A DNA stretch of 64,000 nucleotides from Hoeflea sp. YIM 152468 (GTDB lineage: Bacteria > Pseudomonadota > Alphaproteobacteria > Rhizobiales > Rhizobiaceae), in NCBI RefSeq assembly GCF_029210485.1, contig NZ_JARGET010000026.1, positions 1 to 64,000 of the forward strand. The letters are read 5' to 3'. This document shows positions 55,186 through 64,000 of the stretch, in pieces. The translations under genes were made by a program, and so were the position numbers. The notes under the pieces are model-generated. The model did not search any database. It was not told the origin of the DNA and was given only the letters and a program-made list of their open reading frames with translations. How positions within the stretch are numbered: the first letter of the stretch is position 1; each line of letters opens with the position of its first letter.

Positions 55186-56058
55186 ATGGCGACCGCCCAC
55201 TCACGCAGTGCAGCACGCTTGATGATATCACCCGCAGTGATTTTGCTGCTGGGTTGGATGATTATCCCGCTGTCCATGACAATCTACTTCTCGTTCCTGC
55301 GCTACAATCTGCTGTCGCCCGGCAATGAGTCCTGGGCCGGGTTCGACAACTATCGCTATTTTCTGACCGATCCGGCGTTTTTCGATGCGATGGGCAACAC
55401 TTTCATTCTGGTGCTTGGCGTGTTGTTGATTACCGTTGTCGGCGGCATCTTGCTGGGACTGCTGCTGGATCAGCCCTTCTTCGGCCAGGGCATCGTCCGC
55501 ATTCTGGTGATTGCACCATTCTTTGTCATGCCGACAGTCTCCGCACTTGTGTGGAAAAACATGTTCATGAATCCGGTCAATGGCTTGTTCGCCTATATGG
55601 CAACCGCCGTCGGGCTCGAGCCGTTCGATTTCCTCAGCCACGCGCCGCTGGCGTCGATCATTCTCATCGTCTCCTGGCAGTGGCTGCCGTTTGCGACCTT
55701 GATCCTGCTCACAGCTCTGCAATCTCTGGATCAGGAACAGCTTGAGGCCTCAGAGATGGACGGCGCCGGACCTATCAACCGGTTCATTTTCATCATGCTG
55801 CCGCATCTCGGTCGGGCGATCACCGTTGTGATCCTGATCCAGACCATTTTCCTGCTCTCCATCTTCGCCGAAATTCTGGTCACCACCAATGGCGGCCCGG
55901 GTACTGCGACCACCAACCTGACCTACCTCGTCTATGTGCAATCGCTGTTGCAGTTCGACGTGGGCGGCGGTTCCGCCGGCGGCATCGTTGCTGTCATTCT
56001 CGCCAACATTGTCGCGATCTTCCTGATGCGGATGATCGGCAAGAACCTGGACGCTTGA
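55186..56058 (+). CDS. Polyol ABC transporter permease (SmoF/MtlF-like)
   Basis: A 290-residue six-helix permease of the MalF type. It starts with a helix after ARLMISPAVILLLGWMIIP, then GFDNYRYFLTDPAFFDAMGNT, a typical CUT1 linker. The coupling loop LEASEMDGAGPINRFIFIMLP is the EAA motif that contacts the ATPase. It is 4 bases before the second permease. Together they form the membrane channel for mannitol or sorbitol. Confidence 0.92.
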   Translation: MATAHSRSAARLMISPAVILLLGWMIIPLSMTIYFSFLRYNLLSPGNESWAGFDNYRYFLTDPAFFDAMGNTFILVLGVLLITVVGGILLGLLLDQPFFGQGIVRILVIAPFFVMPTVSALVWKNMFMNPVNGLFAYMATAVGLEPFDFLSHAPLASIILIVSWQWLPFATLILLTALQSLDQEQLEASEMDGAGPINRFIFIMLPHLGRAITVVILIQTIFLLSIFAEILVTTNGGPGTATTNLTYLVYVQSLLQFDVGGGSAGGIVAVILANIVAIFLMRMIGKNLDA

Positions 56059-56062
56059 GATC

Positions 56063-56893
56063 ATGGCGCGCGCTGTTTCCACCCGACGTAAACTCATCGT
56101 TACCCTTCTGGCTTGGACGATAGGCATTGCGATCTTCTTCCCCATCCTGTGGACTGTCCTGACCAGCTTCAAGACAGAGGCCGAGGCAATCGCTTCACCG
56201 CCGTCCCTGTTCTTTTTCGACTGGACCACAGAGAATTACGCCGCCGTGCAGTCACGCTCCAATTACGGCCTGCACTTCTCCAATTCGGTGATAATCTCGC
56301 TGGGCTCTACCCTGCTCGGCTTGCTGATTGCCATTCCGGCTGCCTGGTCGATGGCCTTCGTACCCGGCAAATGGACCAAGGACATCCTGATGTGGATGCT
56401 ATCGACCAAGATGCTGCCTCCGGTCGGCGTTTTGATCCCGATTTACCTGATGTTCCGCGACACCGGTCTGCTCGATTCGCGTCTGGGACTGGTGATCGTG
56501 CTGACGCTGATCAACCTGCCGATCATCGTCTGGATGCTCTATACCTACTTCAAGGAAATTCCGGTCGACATACTTGAGGCCGCACGCATGGATGGAGCCG
56601 CCCTCTGGTCGGAAATCATCTATGTGCTGACTCCGATGGCGGTGCCCGGCATAGCCTCGACCCTGCTGCTGAACGTCATCCTGGCCTGGAACGAAGCTTT
56701 CTGGACCCTCAATCTGACGGCGGCAAAAGCCGCCCCGCTGACCGCCTTCATCGCCAGCTACTCAAGCCCGGAAGGCCTGTTTTATGCCAAGCTGTCGGCT
56801 GCCAGCACCATGGCCATTGCACCAATCCTCATTCTTGGCTGGTTCAGCCAGAAACAGCTCGTCCGCGGCCTCACCTTCGGCGCTGTGAAATAA
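56063..56893 (+). CDS. Polyol ABC transporter permease (SmoG/MtlG-like)
   Basis: A 276-residue six-helix permease of the MalG type. After the first helix come FFFDWTTENYAAVQSRSNY and LHFSNSVIISLGSTLLGLLIAIPAAW. The EAA motif is PVDILEAARMDGAALWSEI. The end QKQLVRGLTFGAVK is typical of MalG-like proteins. The gene lies 4 bases after the first permease and 12 bases before the ATPase. Confidence 0.92.
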   Translation: MARAVSTRRKLIVTLLAWTIGIAIFFPILWTVLTSFKTEAEAIASPPSLFFFDWTTENYAAVQSRSNYGLHFSNSVIISLGSTLLGLLIAIPAAWSMAFVPGKWTKDILMWMLSTKMLPPVGVLIPIYLMFRDTGLLDSRLGLVIVLTLINLPIIVWMLYTYFKEIPVDILEAARMDGAALWSEIIYVLTPMAVPGIASTLLLNVILAWNEAFWTLNLTAAKAAPLTAFIASYSSPEGLFYAKLSAASTMAIAPILILGWFSQKQLVRGLTFGAVK

Positions 56894-56905
56894 GGAACCT
56901 GAATC

Positions 56906-57910
<1,005 letters not shown>

Positions 57911-57946
57911 ACCGTCTGACTGGTCTTGCGGCAACGGGATGCACTG

Positions 57947-59455
57947 ATGTCTGAAACTCCTCAATCCAGGCCGCATACACCAGCACGGCTGAACACGGCG
58001 GCTTTGATCAACCTCCCCGTAGGCGTCAGCGCGCCCGGCTATGACCGCAGCGCCTTGAGCGCCGGTGTCTTGCACATCGGCGTCGGCAATTTTCACCGCG
58101 CCCATCAGGCCCACTATTTTCACCGTCTGTTCGAACTGGGCGAGGATCACGATTGGGCGATCATCGGCGCAGGGCTGATGCATTTCGACACCTCCATGCG
58201 CGAGAAGCTTGGGGCCCAGGACTGGCTCACCACCGTGGTCGAACTTGACCCGGACGGATACCGGGCTGACATCATCGGCTCCATGATTGATTTTGCTCCT
58301 GTCGATCCCGCTTCTCTCGTTGCGGCGATGCAGGATCCGAAAATCCGCATCGTGTCTTTGACCGTGACGGAAGGTGGCTATTTTCTCAGCGCCGAAACCG
58401 GCGGCTTTGATCCGACCCACCCGGCGATCATCCGTGACGCGGGCAACAGGGATGAACCACACACCGTGTTCGGCGCCATGATTGCGGCATTGGCCGCACG
58501 GCGGGCAGATGGCATCGCGCCGTTTACAGTGATGTCGTGTGACAACCTTCCCGAAAACGGCCATGTCGCTCGCACCACCCTTCTGGGTTTGGCGCAGCTG
58601 ATGGATCCTGATCTGTCAGACTGGATCGCCGCCCACGTGGCATTTCCCAATTCGATGGTCGATTGCATAACGCCGGCCACCGGAGCCCGCGAAATTGACC
58701 TGGTGCGCAGCAATTACGGTATCGACGATGCGGCGCCGGTTGTTTGCGAACCATTCCGCCAATGGGTGATGGAGGATACGTTTCCGCTTGGACGGCCTTC
58801 GCTTGAAAAGGTGGGAGTCGACTTCGTCAGCGATGTTGCGCCCTATGAATTGATGAAACTGCGGATACTGAACGGCGGACACGCAACGATTGCCTATGCC
58901 GCGGCATTGTTGGGGCACCATTTCGTCCACGAAGCCATGGCCGACCCTCTGATTGCCGGTTTCCTGAACAAGCTCACCGTCGAGGAGATCCTGCCGACGG
59001 TGCCGCATATAGAAGGAGTTAACCTCTCCAGATACATCACCGTTGTGGCTGCGCGATTTGCCAACGCGGCTTTGGGCGACACCATCCCCAGACTTTGCCT
59101 TGACGGCTCCAACCGTCAACCAAAGTTCATTTTGCCGACCGTAGAAACGCGATTGCTCGCCGGCCAATCGGTCGACGGTCTGGCACTGGAAGTGGCGCTC
59201 TGGTGCCATTACTGCGCCGGTTGCCGCGACGACGGCACCACCATCGATCTTGAAGACACCAATGCGACAAGATTGCGCAAGCACGCTCTGGCGGCCAAGA
59301 CAGATCCGCACGCATTTCTGGCCATGGCGGATATTTTCGGCACGCTCGCCGATGCGCCTGTCTTCGCCGGAGCCTTCCGCAAGGCTCTCATCCGCCTCCA
59401 GACCAATCCAACCCGTGTCGTGCTCGCCGAATATCTGGCTGATGGATCAGACTGA
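57947..59455 (+). CDS. mtlK: Mannitol 2-dehydrogenase family protein
   Basis: A 502-residue long-chain polyol dehydrogenase oxidising mannitol or D-arabinitol to ketose with NAD. The N-terminal HIGVGNFHRAHQAHYFHRL holds the nucleotide-binding turn. The catalytic motif KLRILNGGHATIAY carries Lys, Asn and His in K-x4-N-x2-H spacing, as in characterised mannitol 2-dehydrogenases. The start at 57947 follows ACGGGA. It closes the polyol operon, 36 bases after the ATPase. A sorbitol dehydrogenase (smoS) is absent here, so mannitol-type substrates are favoured. Confidence 0.92.
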   Translation: MSETPQSRPHTPARLNTAALINLPVGVSAPGYDRSALSAGVLHIGVGNFHRAHQAHYFHRLFELGEDHDWAIIGAGLMHFDTSMREKLGAQDWLTTVVELDPDGYRADIIGSMIDFAPVDPASLVAAMQDPKIRIVSLTVTEGGYFLSAETGGFDPTHPAIIRDAGNRDEPHTVFGAMIAALAARRADGIAPFTVMSCDNLPENGHVARTTLLGLAQLMDPDLSDWIAAHVAFPNSMVDCITPATGAREIDLVRSNYGIDDAAPVVCEPFRQWVMEDTFPLGRPSLEKVGVDFVSDVAPYELMKLRILNGGHATIAYAAALLGHHFVHEAMADPLIAGFLNKLTVEEILPTVPHIEGVNLSRYITVVAARFANAALGDTIPRLCLDGSNRQPKFILPTVETRLLAGQSVDGLALEVALWCHYCAGCRDDGTTIDLEDTNATRLRKHALAAKTDPHAFLAMADIFGTLADAPVFAGAFRKALIRLQTNPTRVVLAEYLADGSD

Positions 59456-59527
59456 GGCTATGACGGGAGCAGATTGCTGCCAATCGTTTTCGCGGGAAAT
59501 GCGGTCCATTTCTTCTGCTTGGCTTCC

Positions 59528-59598
59528 CGCAAATATTGCGACAAACCTCCATCACAGCCCCATCCTGTCCGAGAGGACGTTTTCGCAATTTGCGCAAA
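59528..59598. promoter_or_regulatory. CGCAA/TTGCG palindrome cluster upstream of the polyamine operon
   Basis: CGCAA-ATA-TTGCG (59528-59540) and CGCAA-T-TTGCG (59584-59594) share the same arms 56 bases apart. The second overlaps the palindrome TTTGCGCAAA (59589-59598). They lie in the 370-base gap between mtlK and the ATPase gene, which has no gene I can support. Recurrent arms suggest cooperative binding by one regulator, but no regulator gene is adjacent. Confidence 0.5.
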
Positions 59599-59624
59599 CT
59601 GTACAGCCATCAACAGACACTGCA

Positions 59625-59662
59625 TCAATAGTAGGCCTCTCAACAACGTTGCCTATTATTGA
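59625..59662. repeat. 12-bp inverted repeat with 14-base spacer
   Basis: TCAATAGTAGGC (59625-59636) and GCCTATTATTGA (59651-59662) pair at 11 of 12 positions. It lies about 165 bases upstream of the polyamine-type ABC operon. It could be an operator or an mRNA stem-loop; it has no T tract, so a terminator for mtlK is unlikely. Confidence 0.5.
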
Positions 59663-59825
59663 CACTCTGCCAAATCATATGCGTCATACGGGTGGACAGC
59701 CAAGCCTGCATCTGTAAAAATTAAGCAAGTCGACAATATCGACAGGATGGCAACCGTCAAATCAATTGGCGAACCATCAATAAGGGGAAGGGCGCAACAG
59801 CCCGTATCAGTTAGGGAGCGTGTTT

Positions 59826-60926
59826 TTGGTATCAACCAACACGGATGAAGGCTTTGTCGTCTTCGACGGAGTGCAGAAGAGCTATGACGGGGAAAACCTA
59901 GTCGTAAAAGACCTCAATCTTTCCATTGCCCGGGGCGAGTTTCTTACAATGCTGGGCCCGTCGGGATCAGGCAAAACCACCTGTCTGATGATGCTGGCAG
60001 GCTTCGAGACCGCCACCAATGGCGCGATCAGGCTGGACGGCAAGGAAATCAACAACATTCCTCCGCACAAGCGCGGCATCGGCATGGTGTTCCAGAATTA
60101 CGCCCTGTTCCCGCACATGACTGTCGCTGAAAACCTCTCGTTTCCGCTTGAGGTTCGTAAGATGGGCAAGGCGGAACGCGAAACAAAGGTTCAGCGCGCT
60201 CTCGACATGGTGCAGATGGGCGACTTTGGCGGCCGTCGGCCAGCGCAACTGTCAGGTGGCCAACAACAGCGCATCGCGCTGGCCCGCGCGTTGGTGTTCG
60301 AAGCCGAATTGGTGCTCATGGATGAACCGCTCGGCGCGCTCGACAAGCAATTGCGCGAGCACATGCAGTTCGAGATCAAGCACATTTCCGACAAGCTTGG
60401 CATTACGGTTGTGTATGTCACCCATGACCAGACCGAGGCGCTGACGATGTCGGACCGGGTCGCCGTGTTCGAAGACGGCCGCATCCAGCAACTGGCGCCG
60501 CCGGACGAACTCTACGAGCAACCGCAAAACAGTTTCGTTGCGCAGTTCATCGGCGAGAACAACACGTTGATGGGCAAAGTCGAGAAGATGGACAAGGACA
60601 GCGCGGTTGTCCGCCTCGACAATGGCGATCTCATCGATACCGTTCCGGTCAATGTCAGCAATGTCGGCGACCGGACACTGGTCTCCATTCGCCCCGAACG
60701 GGTCGAGTTCAACCGCGAGCGGCTTCTGCCTGACGCCCATACGCTCAAGGCCGAAGTGCTGGAATTCATCTATATGGGTGACATCTACCGCACCCGGCTC
60801 AGGGTTGCCGGCAAGGACGATTTCATCGTCAAGACCCGCAACGCCCCGGATCAGCGCCGGCTCAAGCCCGGTGAAATGATCGAGATCGGCTGGCGTCCGC
60901 AGGATTGCCGCGCGCTCGACGCTTAA
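59826..60926 (+). CDS. Polyamine-type ABC transporter ATP-binding protein (PotA-like)
   Basis: A 366-residue ATPase. Walker A is GPSGSGKTT, the Q-loop is VFQNYALFPHMTV, the signature is LSGGQQQR, Walker B is VLMDEPLGALD, the switch is VTHDQ, and a TOBE domain follows (SIRPERVEF). The start is uncertain: the frame opens with GTG at 59820, but AGGGAG ends only one base before it, whereas the in-frame TTG at 59826 is seven bases away, the normal spacing. I use the TTG. It is the first gene of a spermidine/putrescine-type system. Confidence 0.93.
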   Translation: MVSTNTDEGFVVFDGVQKSYDGENLVVKDLNLSIARGEFLTMLGPSGSGKTTCLMMLAGFETATNGAIRLDGKEINNIPPHKRGIGMVFQNYALFPHMTVAENLSFPLEVRKMGKAERETKVQRALDMVQMGDFGGRRPAQLSGGQQQRIALARALVFEAELVLMDEPLGALDKQLREHMQFEIKHISDKLGITVVYVTHDQTEALTMSDRVAVFEDGRIQQLAPPDELYEQPQNSFVAQFIGENNTLMGKVEKMDKDSAVVRLDNGDLIDTVPVNVSNVGDRTLVSIRPERVEFNRERLLPDAHTLKAEVLEFIYMGDIYRTRLRVAGKDDFIVKTRNAPDQRRLKPGEMIEIGWRPQDCRALDA

Positions 60927-61003
60927 CAGCAGAAACCATACCCCCAGTGTCAGCCCGAGCCGTGGGGGGAATCACAACGGGAATCCTAACAAGGAGAACA
61001 AGT

Positions 61004-62113
61004 ATGAAATTCAAACTAGCAACATTGTTGTGCGGAGCCGCACTGGCAACCACCGGCGTGCACGCCCAAGACGTCAAGATGGCCGACACCTTGACCCTGG
61101 TCAGCTGGGGTGGCGCCTACCAGAAGAGTCAGATCGCGGCCTATTCGGAGCCCTATCAGGCGATGCACCCTGATCTCAAGATCGTCTGGGACGAAAGCTC
61201 GGCCGAAGCCGTGGCCAAGCTGCGCGCCATGAACGAAGCCGGCAACATCACCTGGGATCTGGTTGACGTTGTTGCCGCCGATGCCATCCGGCTGTGCGAT
61301 GAAGGCCTGGCGATGGAATTTGACGCCGATGAGCTGCTGTTGCCTGCCACCGACGGCACACCGGCATCGGAAGACTTCGGCGACCTGCTGGTCAGCGATT
61401 GCTTCATCCCGCAAATCGTTTATTCGACCACCTTCGGCTACCGCACCGACATGGTCGGCGACACACCGCCAACCAATATCTGCGACGTGTTTGACCTTGA
61501 AAAATATCCGGGCAAGCGTTCGCTCGAGAAGCGCCCGATCAACAACATGGAATGGGCCCTGCTTTGCGACGGTGTCGCCAAGGCTGACGTCTATGACGTG
61601 CTCGAGACCGAAGAAGGCCAGGCCCGTGCACTGGCCAAGCTCGACACGATCAAGGATGAGGTGGTCTGGTGGTCGGCAGGTGCCGATACGCCGCAGCTGC
61701 TCGCCGATGGCGAAGTGGTCATGGGCTCGACCTATAACGGCCGTCTTTTCAGCGTGATCGAAGAACAGAAGCAGCCTGTCGCCATGCTGTGGGACGCCCA
61801 GGTGTTCGATCTGGACGGCTGGATCATTCCCGCAGGTCTGCCTGCCGAGCATCAGGCGCGGGTTGAGGACTTCGTCAAGTTTGCCACCGACACTCAGCGT
61901 CTGGCAGATCAGGCCAAGTACATCTCCTATGGTCCTGCCCGCAACTCGTCCGCACCGCTGGTTGGCAAGCATGCCGATCTCGGAATCGACATGGCTCCGC
62001 ATATGCCGACCGATCCGGCCAATGCGACCAACACCTTCCTGTACAACTACACATGGTGGGCCGATTACCGCGACGATCTGGATGCCAAGTTCCAGGCCTG
62101 GCTTGCCCAGTAA
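61004..62113 (+). CDS. Polyamine-type ABC transporter substrate-binding protein (PotD-like)
   Basis: A 369-residue periplasmic receptor. The Sec signal is MKFKLATLLCGAALATTGVHA, and the chain then reads LTLVSWGGAYQKSQIAAYSEP, typical of the PotD/PotF-like family in rhizobia. SWGGAY and GRLFSVIEEQKQPVAMLWD are conserved family stretches. Paired Cys (at ICDVF and LLCDGV) may form a disulfide. The start at 61004 follows AAGGAG. The ligand may be a polyamine or another small organic cation; the family is broad. Confidence 0.9.
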   Translation: MKFKLATLLCGAALATTGVHAQDVKMADTLTLVSWGGAYQKSQIAAYSEPYQAMHPDLKIVWDESSAEAVAKLRAMNEAGNITWDLVDVVAADAIRLCDEGLAMEFDADELLLPATDGTPASEDFGDLLVSDCFIPQIVYSTTFGYRTDMVGDTPPTNICDVFDLEKYPGKRSLEKRPINNMEWALLCDGVAKADVYDVLETEEGQARALAKLDTIKDEVVWWSAGADTPQLLADGEVVMGSTYNGRLFSVIEEQKQPVAMLWDAQVFDLDGWIIPAGLPAEHQARVEDFVKFATDTQRLADQAKYISYGPARNSSAPLVGKHADLGIDMAPHMPTDPANATNTFLYNYTWWADYRDDLDAKFQAWLAQ

Positions 62114-62125
62114 GCAACGACAGTG

Positions 62126-62153
62126 CGGGAGGGGCCGTTTGCGGCCCCTCCCG
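62126..62153 (+). repeat. 12-bp intercistronic hairpin after the PotD-like gene
   Basis: CGGGAGGGGCCG (62126-62137) and CGGCCCCTCCCG (62142-62153) form a perfect, almost purely GC stem with a TTTG tetraloop, 12 bases after the receptor stop. It resembles the stem after the polyol receptor gene and probably stabilises or partly terminates the upstream mRNA. No T tract follows. Confidence 0.75.
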
Positions 62154-62200
62154 AGCCATCCGATTCGAATTGATGCGACAGCAGGACGGAGCCGGCCCCT

Positions 62201-63784
62201 ATGACCGATGCCACGCACACCCCTTCAGACGGTCCGATGCTGACTGCTGACGGCATCCCGCTGAAGAAGAGCCTGCAGATCGCGCTTCGCCGGCAGAAGC
62301 TCCGGGCGCTGGTATTGATTGCGCCGCTGCTGCTGTTCGTGCTGATAAGCTTCATCGCCCCGATCGCCGACATGCTGTTCCGTTCGGTGGAAAACGATAT
62401 TGTGTCGCAGACCCTTCCGCGCACCGTCATCGCCTTGCAGGACTGGGACTACGACGACGGCAAGGCCGCGGCGCCGGAAAAAGAAGTTTTCGCGGCGCTT
62501 TATGTCGATCTCTCGGAGGCGGAAGAATTCAAGACCCACACGAGATTGGGCTCGCGTCTCAACTACGAGACCACCGGCATGTCGTCGCTGCTGCGCAAGA
62601 CCGGGCGAGGACTTCGCCGCATGGGCACCAGCATCTATACCGAGCAGTTTGAAGCCCTCGATCCGAAATGGGTCGAACCCGCCGTCTGGGTGGTCCTGAT
62701 GGAGCAGCCCGGTGTCGCCACCGCATTGCCCGAGACTGCTTCTGCATGGGATTCCTGGAAGCGCATCGTCGCCAACAAGGGCGACTTGCTGGCCGAGGAA
62801 CAGCCTGACGACTTCATCTACACCACGCTGTATCGCGACCTGGCCAATCAGCCGGCAACGGCCATCGCCGCCTATACCGGTGCCGAAGCCGGGCTCCTCA
62901 TGGCAGCCGACAGCGCGGTCGACGGATTTGAAACGGTCTCGCTCAAGGATCAGTTCATCAAGATGGACGAGGATTGGGCCAGTCCGCAGGTCTGGGGCAC
63001 CGTGAAGGCCTTTTCATCGCCCTACACCGCCGGCTATTTTCTCGCCTCGGTGGATCTGAAACAAACCCCCGCCGGTATCGAGCAGCAGCCGGAAAACCAG
63101 AAGGTCTACATGCTGTTGTTTGGCCGCACCATGTTCATGAGCGTGGTGATCATGGGCTCATGCATCCTGCTCGGCTACCCGATCGCCTATTTGCTGTCCA
63201 ACCTGCCGCTCAGGACATCGAACCTGCTGTTGATTTTGGTCCTGCTGCCGTTCTGGACCTCGCTTCTGGTGCGGACATCGGCCTGGAAGGTGCTGCTGCA
63301 GCAACAGGGCGTCATCAATGATATTCTGGTCTGGCTTGGCCTGGTCAGCGACGGCGACCGGCTGGTGATGATCAACAACCAGTTCGGCACCATCGTCGCC
63401 ATGACCCACATCCTGCTGCCGTTCATGATCCTGCCGCTCTACTCGGTGATGAAAACCATTCCACAAACCTATGTGCGCGCCGCCAAATCGCTCGGCGCGA
63501 CCGACTGGACCGCTTTCTGGAGGGTCTATTTCCCGCAGTCTGTGCCGGGCATCGGCGCCGGATCGATCCTCGTTTTCATCCTGTCCATCGGCTACTACAT
63601 CACCCCCGAACTGGTCGGCGGCACGACGGGCACCTTCATTTCCAACCGGATCGCCTACCACATCTCGTCCTCGCTCAACTGGGGCCTCGCGGCCGCACTG
63701 GGGACGATCCTGCTGGCGGTCGTGCTGTTGCTCTACTGGGTCTATGACCGCATCGTGGGCATCGACAATGTGAGCCTGGGGTAG
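62201..63784 (+). CDS. Polyamine-type ABC transporter permease (PotB-like) with large insert
   Basis: A 527-residue permease. A short cytoplasmic start is followed by helix 1 (LVLIAPLLLFVLISFIAPIA, about residues 39-58). Then comes a soluble insert of about 235 residues before the remaining helices (from MSVVIMGSCILLGYPIAYLL). The EAA loop is YVRAAKSLGATDWTAFWRVYFP. Standard PotB is about 280 residues, so the periplasmic insert is the notable part. It is separated from the receptor gene by the hairpin at 62126 and followed at 63789 by another membrane gene. Confidence 0.9.
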   Translation: MTDATHTPSDGPMLTADGIPLKKSLQIALRRQKLRALVLIAPLLLFVLISFIAPIADMLFRSVENDIVSQTLPRTVIALQDWDYDDGKAAAPEKEVFAALYVDLSEAEEFKTHTRLGSRLNYETTGMSSLLRKTGRGLRRMGTSIYTEQFEALDPKWVEPAVWVVLMEQPGVATALPETASAWDSWKRIVANKGDLLAEEQPDDFIYTTLYRDLANQPATAIAAYTGAEAGLLMAADSAVDGFETVSLKDQFIKMDEDWASPQVWGTVKAFSSPYTAGYFLASVDLKQTPAGIEQQPENQKVYMLLFGRTMFMSVVIMGSCILLGYPIAYLLSNLPLRTSNLLLILVLLPFWTSLLVRTSAWKVLLQQQGVINDILVWLGLVSDGDRLVMINNQFGTIVAMTHILLPFMILPLYSVMKTIPQTYVRAAKSLGATDWTAFWRVYFPQSVPGIGAGSILVFILSIGYYITPELVGGTTGTFISNRIAYHISSSLNWGLAAALGTILLAVVLLLYWVYDRIVGIDNVSLG

Positions 63785-63788
63785 ACCA

Positions 63789-64000
63789 ATGCGCAAATTC
63801 AAAAAGCCTGAAGTCGACCTCGTCCGCTTCGTTCTGCCGCTCATGGCCCTTGCCGGCGCCGGCTTTGGCTTCCTCGTCGGCACTGCAAATGGTGCGCCGC
63901 TTGCCGGAACGGCCATCGGCGCCGTTTGCGGCGTGATCCTTGCCTGGGTCCTTGCCACCTATGTCCCCTCCAAACGCACGGGCATCGCCGCGACCACCGT
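63789..64000 (+). CDS. Membrane protein, 5' part only (possible PotC-like permease)
   Basis: An open frame begins at the ATG at 63789, 4 bases after the PotB-like stop, and runs past the window end; about 70 codons are visible. It begins MRKFKKPEVDLVRFVLPLMA and has two hydrophobic segments (about residues 13-28 and 40-58) with Gly-rich spacing. The second permease of this operon is expected here, but the visible part does not yet show a diagnostic permease motif. Confidence 0.55.
   Translation, partial: MRKFKKPEVDLVRFVLPLMALAGAGFGFLVGTANGAPLAGTAIGAVCGVILAWVLATYVPSKRTGIAATT

Overview
The window looks like chromosomal DNA of an alphaproteobacterium in the Hyphomicrobiales (Rhizobiaceae/Phyllobacteriaceae type, for example Hoeflea-like). 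This rests on gene content and protein style, not on a marker gene: two TRAP transporters, a DctB/DctD pair, a xylB-xylA operon under a LacI protein, an smo/mtl-type polyol locus, gltX next to lysS, and GC-rich codon use throughout. No rRNA, tRNA, phage, insertion sequence or CRISPR array was recognised. Most of the window is catabolic and transport genes in short, tightly packed operons with frequent 4-base ATGA overlaps.

Layout. 1-4.0 kb: the 5' end of an SDR gene, then a TRAP permease pair (307-2713) converging on a TakP-like keto-acid binding protein (2905-4011). 4.3-8.6 kb: a PuuD-like amidotransferase, a LacI regulator with a 2-hydroxyacid dehydrogenase, and a MarR regulator divergent from a creatininase-family protein across a 17-bp palindrome. 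8.8-13.8 kb: a COG0523 GTPase with a WD40 partner, a small glyoxalase-superfamily protein, and a two-subunit GMC/FAD sugar dehydrogenase. 13.8-20.7 kb: a membrane-anchored AraC regulator, a small secreted protein, a LysR regulator, a DUF1007-NicO nickel/cobalt exporter pair, a small membrane protein, a GNAT acetyltransferase and an aminotransferase.

21.0-27.9 kb: a C4-dicarboxylate TRAP operon with its DctB/DctD two-component system. A near-consensus -24/-12 sigma-54 promoter lies just where DctD control predicts. 28.0-32.8 kb: a DUF533/TerB protein, KDPG aldolase, then a TrhO / D-amino-acid dehydrogenase / 4-hydroxyproline epimerase group. 32.8-39.0 kb: a GH1 beta-glucosidase, PcaD-like hydrolase, XylA, XylB and a LacI/XylR regulator. 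39.3-42.3 kb: gltX and lysS, the only clear housekeeping genes. 42.3-48.9 kb: an unknown single-TM protein and a nucleoside-type BMP ABC transporter operon ending in a cytosine-deaminase-like amidohydrolase.

49.2-51.5 kb: acetate kinase and a second 2-hydroxyacid dehydrogenase. 52.0-59.5 kb: a polyol (mannitol/sorbitol) locus: HAD phosphatase, SorC regulator, complete sugar ABC transporter and mannitol dehydrogenase. 59.8 kb to the end: a polyamine-type ABC operon (ATPase, binding protein, an unusually long permease and the start of another membrane gene), preceded by a 370-base region rich in palindromes.

Together the genes describe a versatile heterotroph that takes up organic acids, pentoses, polyols, nucleobases, hydroxyproline-type amino acids and polyamines, with a dedicated local regulator beside most pathways. 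Several probable operators can be read directly from the sequence. I did not see a clear novel defence or mobile system. The best leads are regulatory sites, a TRAP permease with a Gly/Pro-rich tail, the COG0523-WD40 pair and a permease with a large insert.
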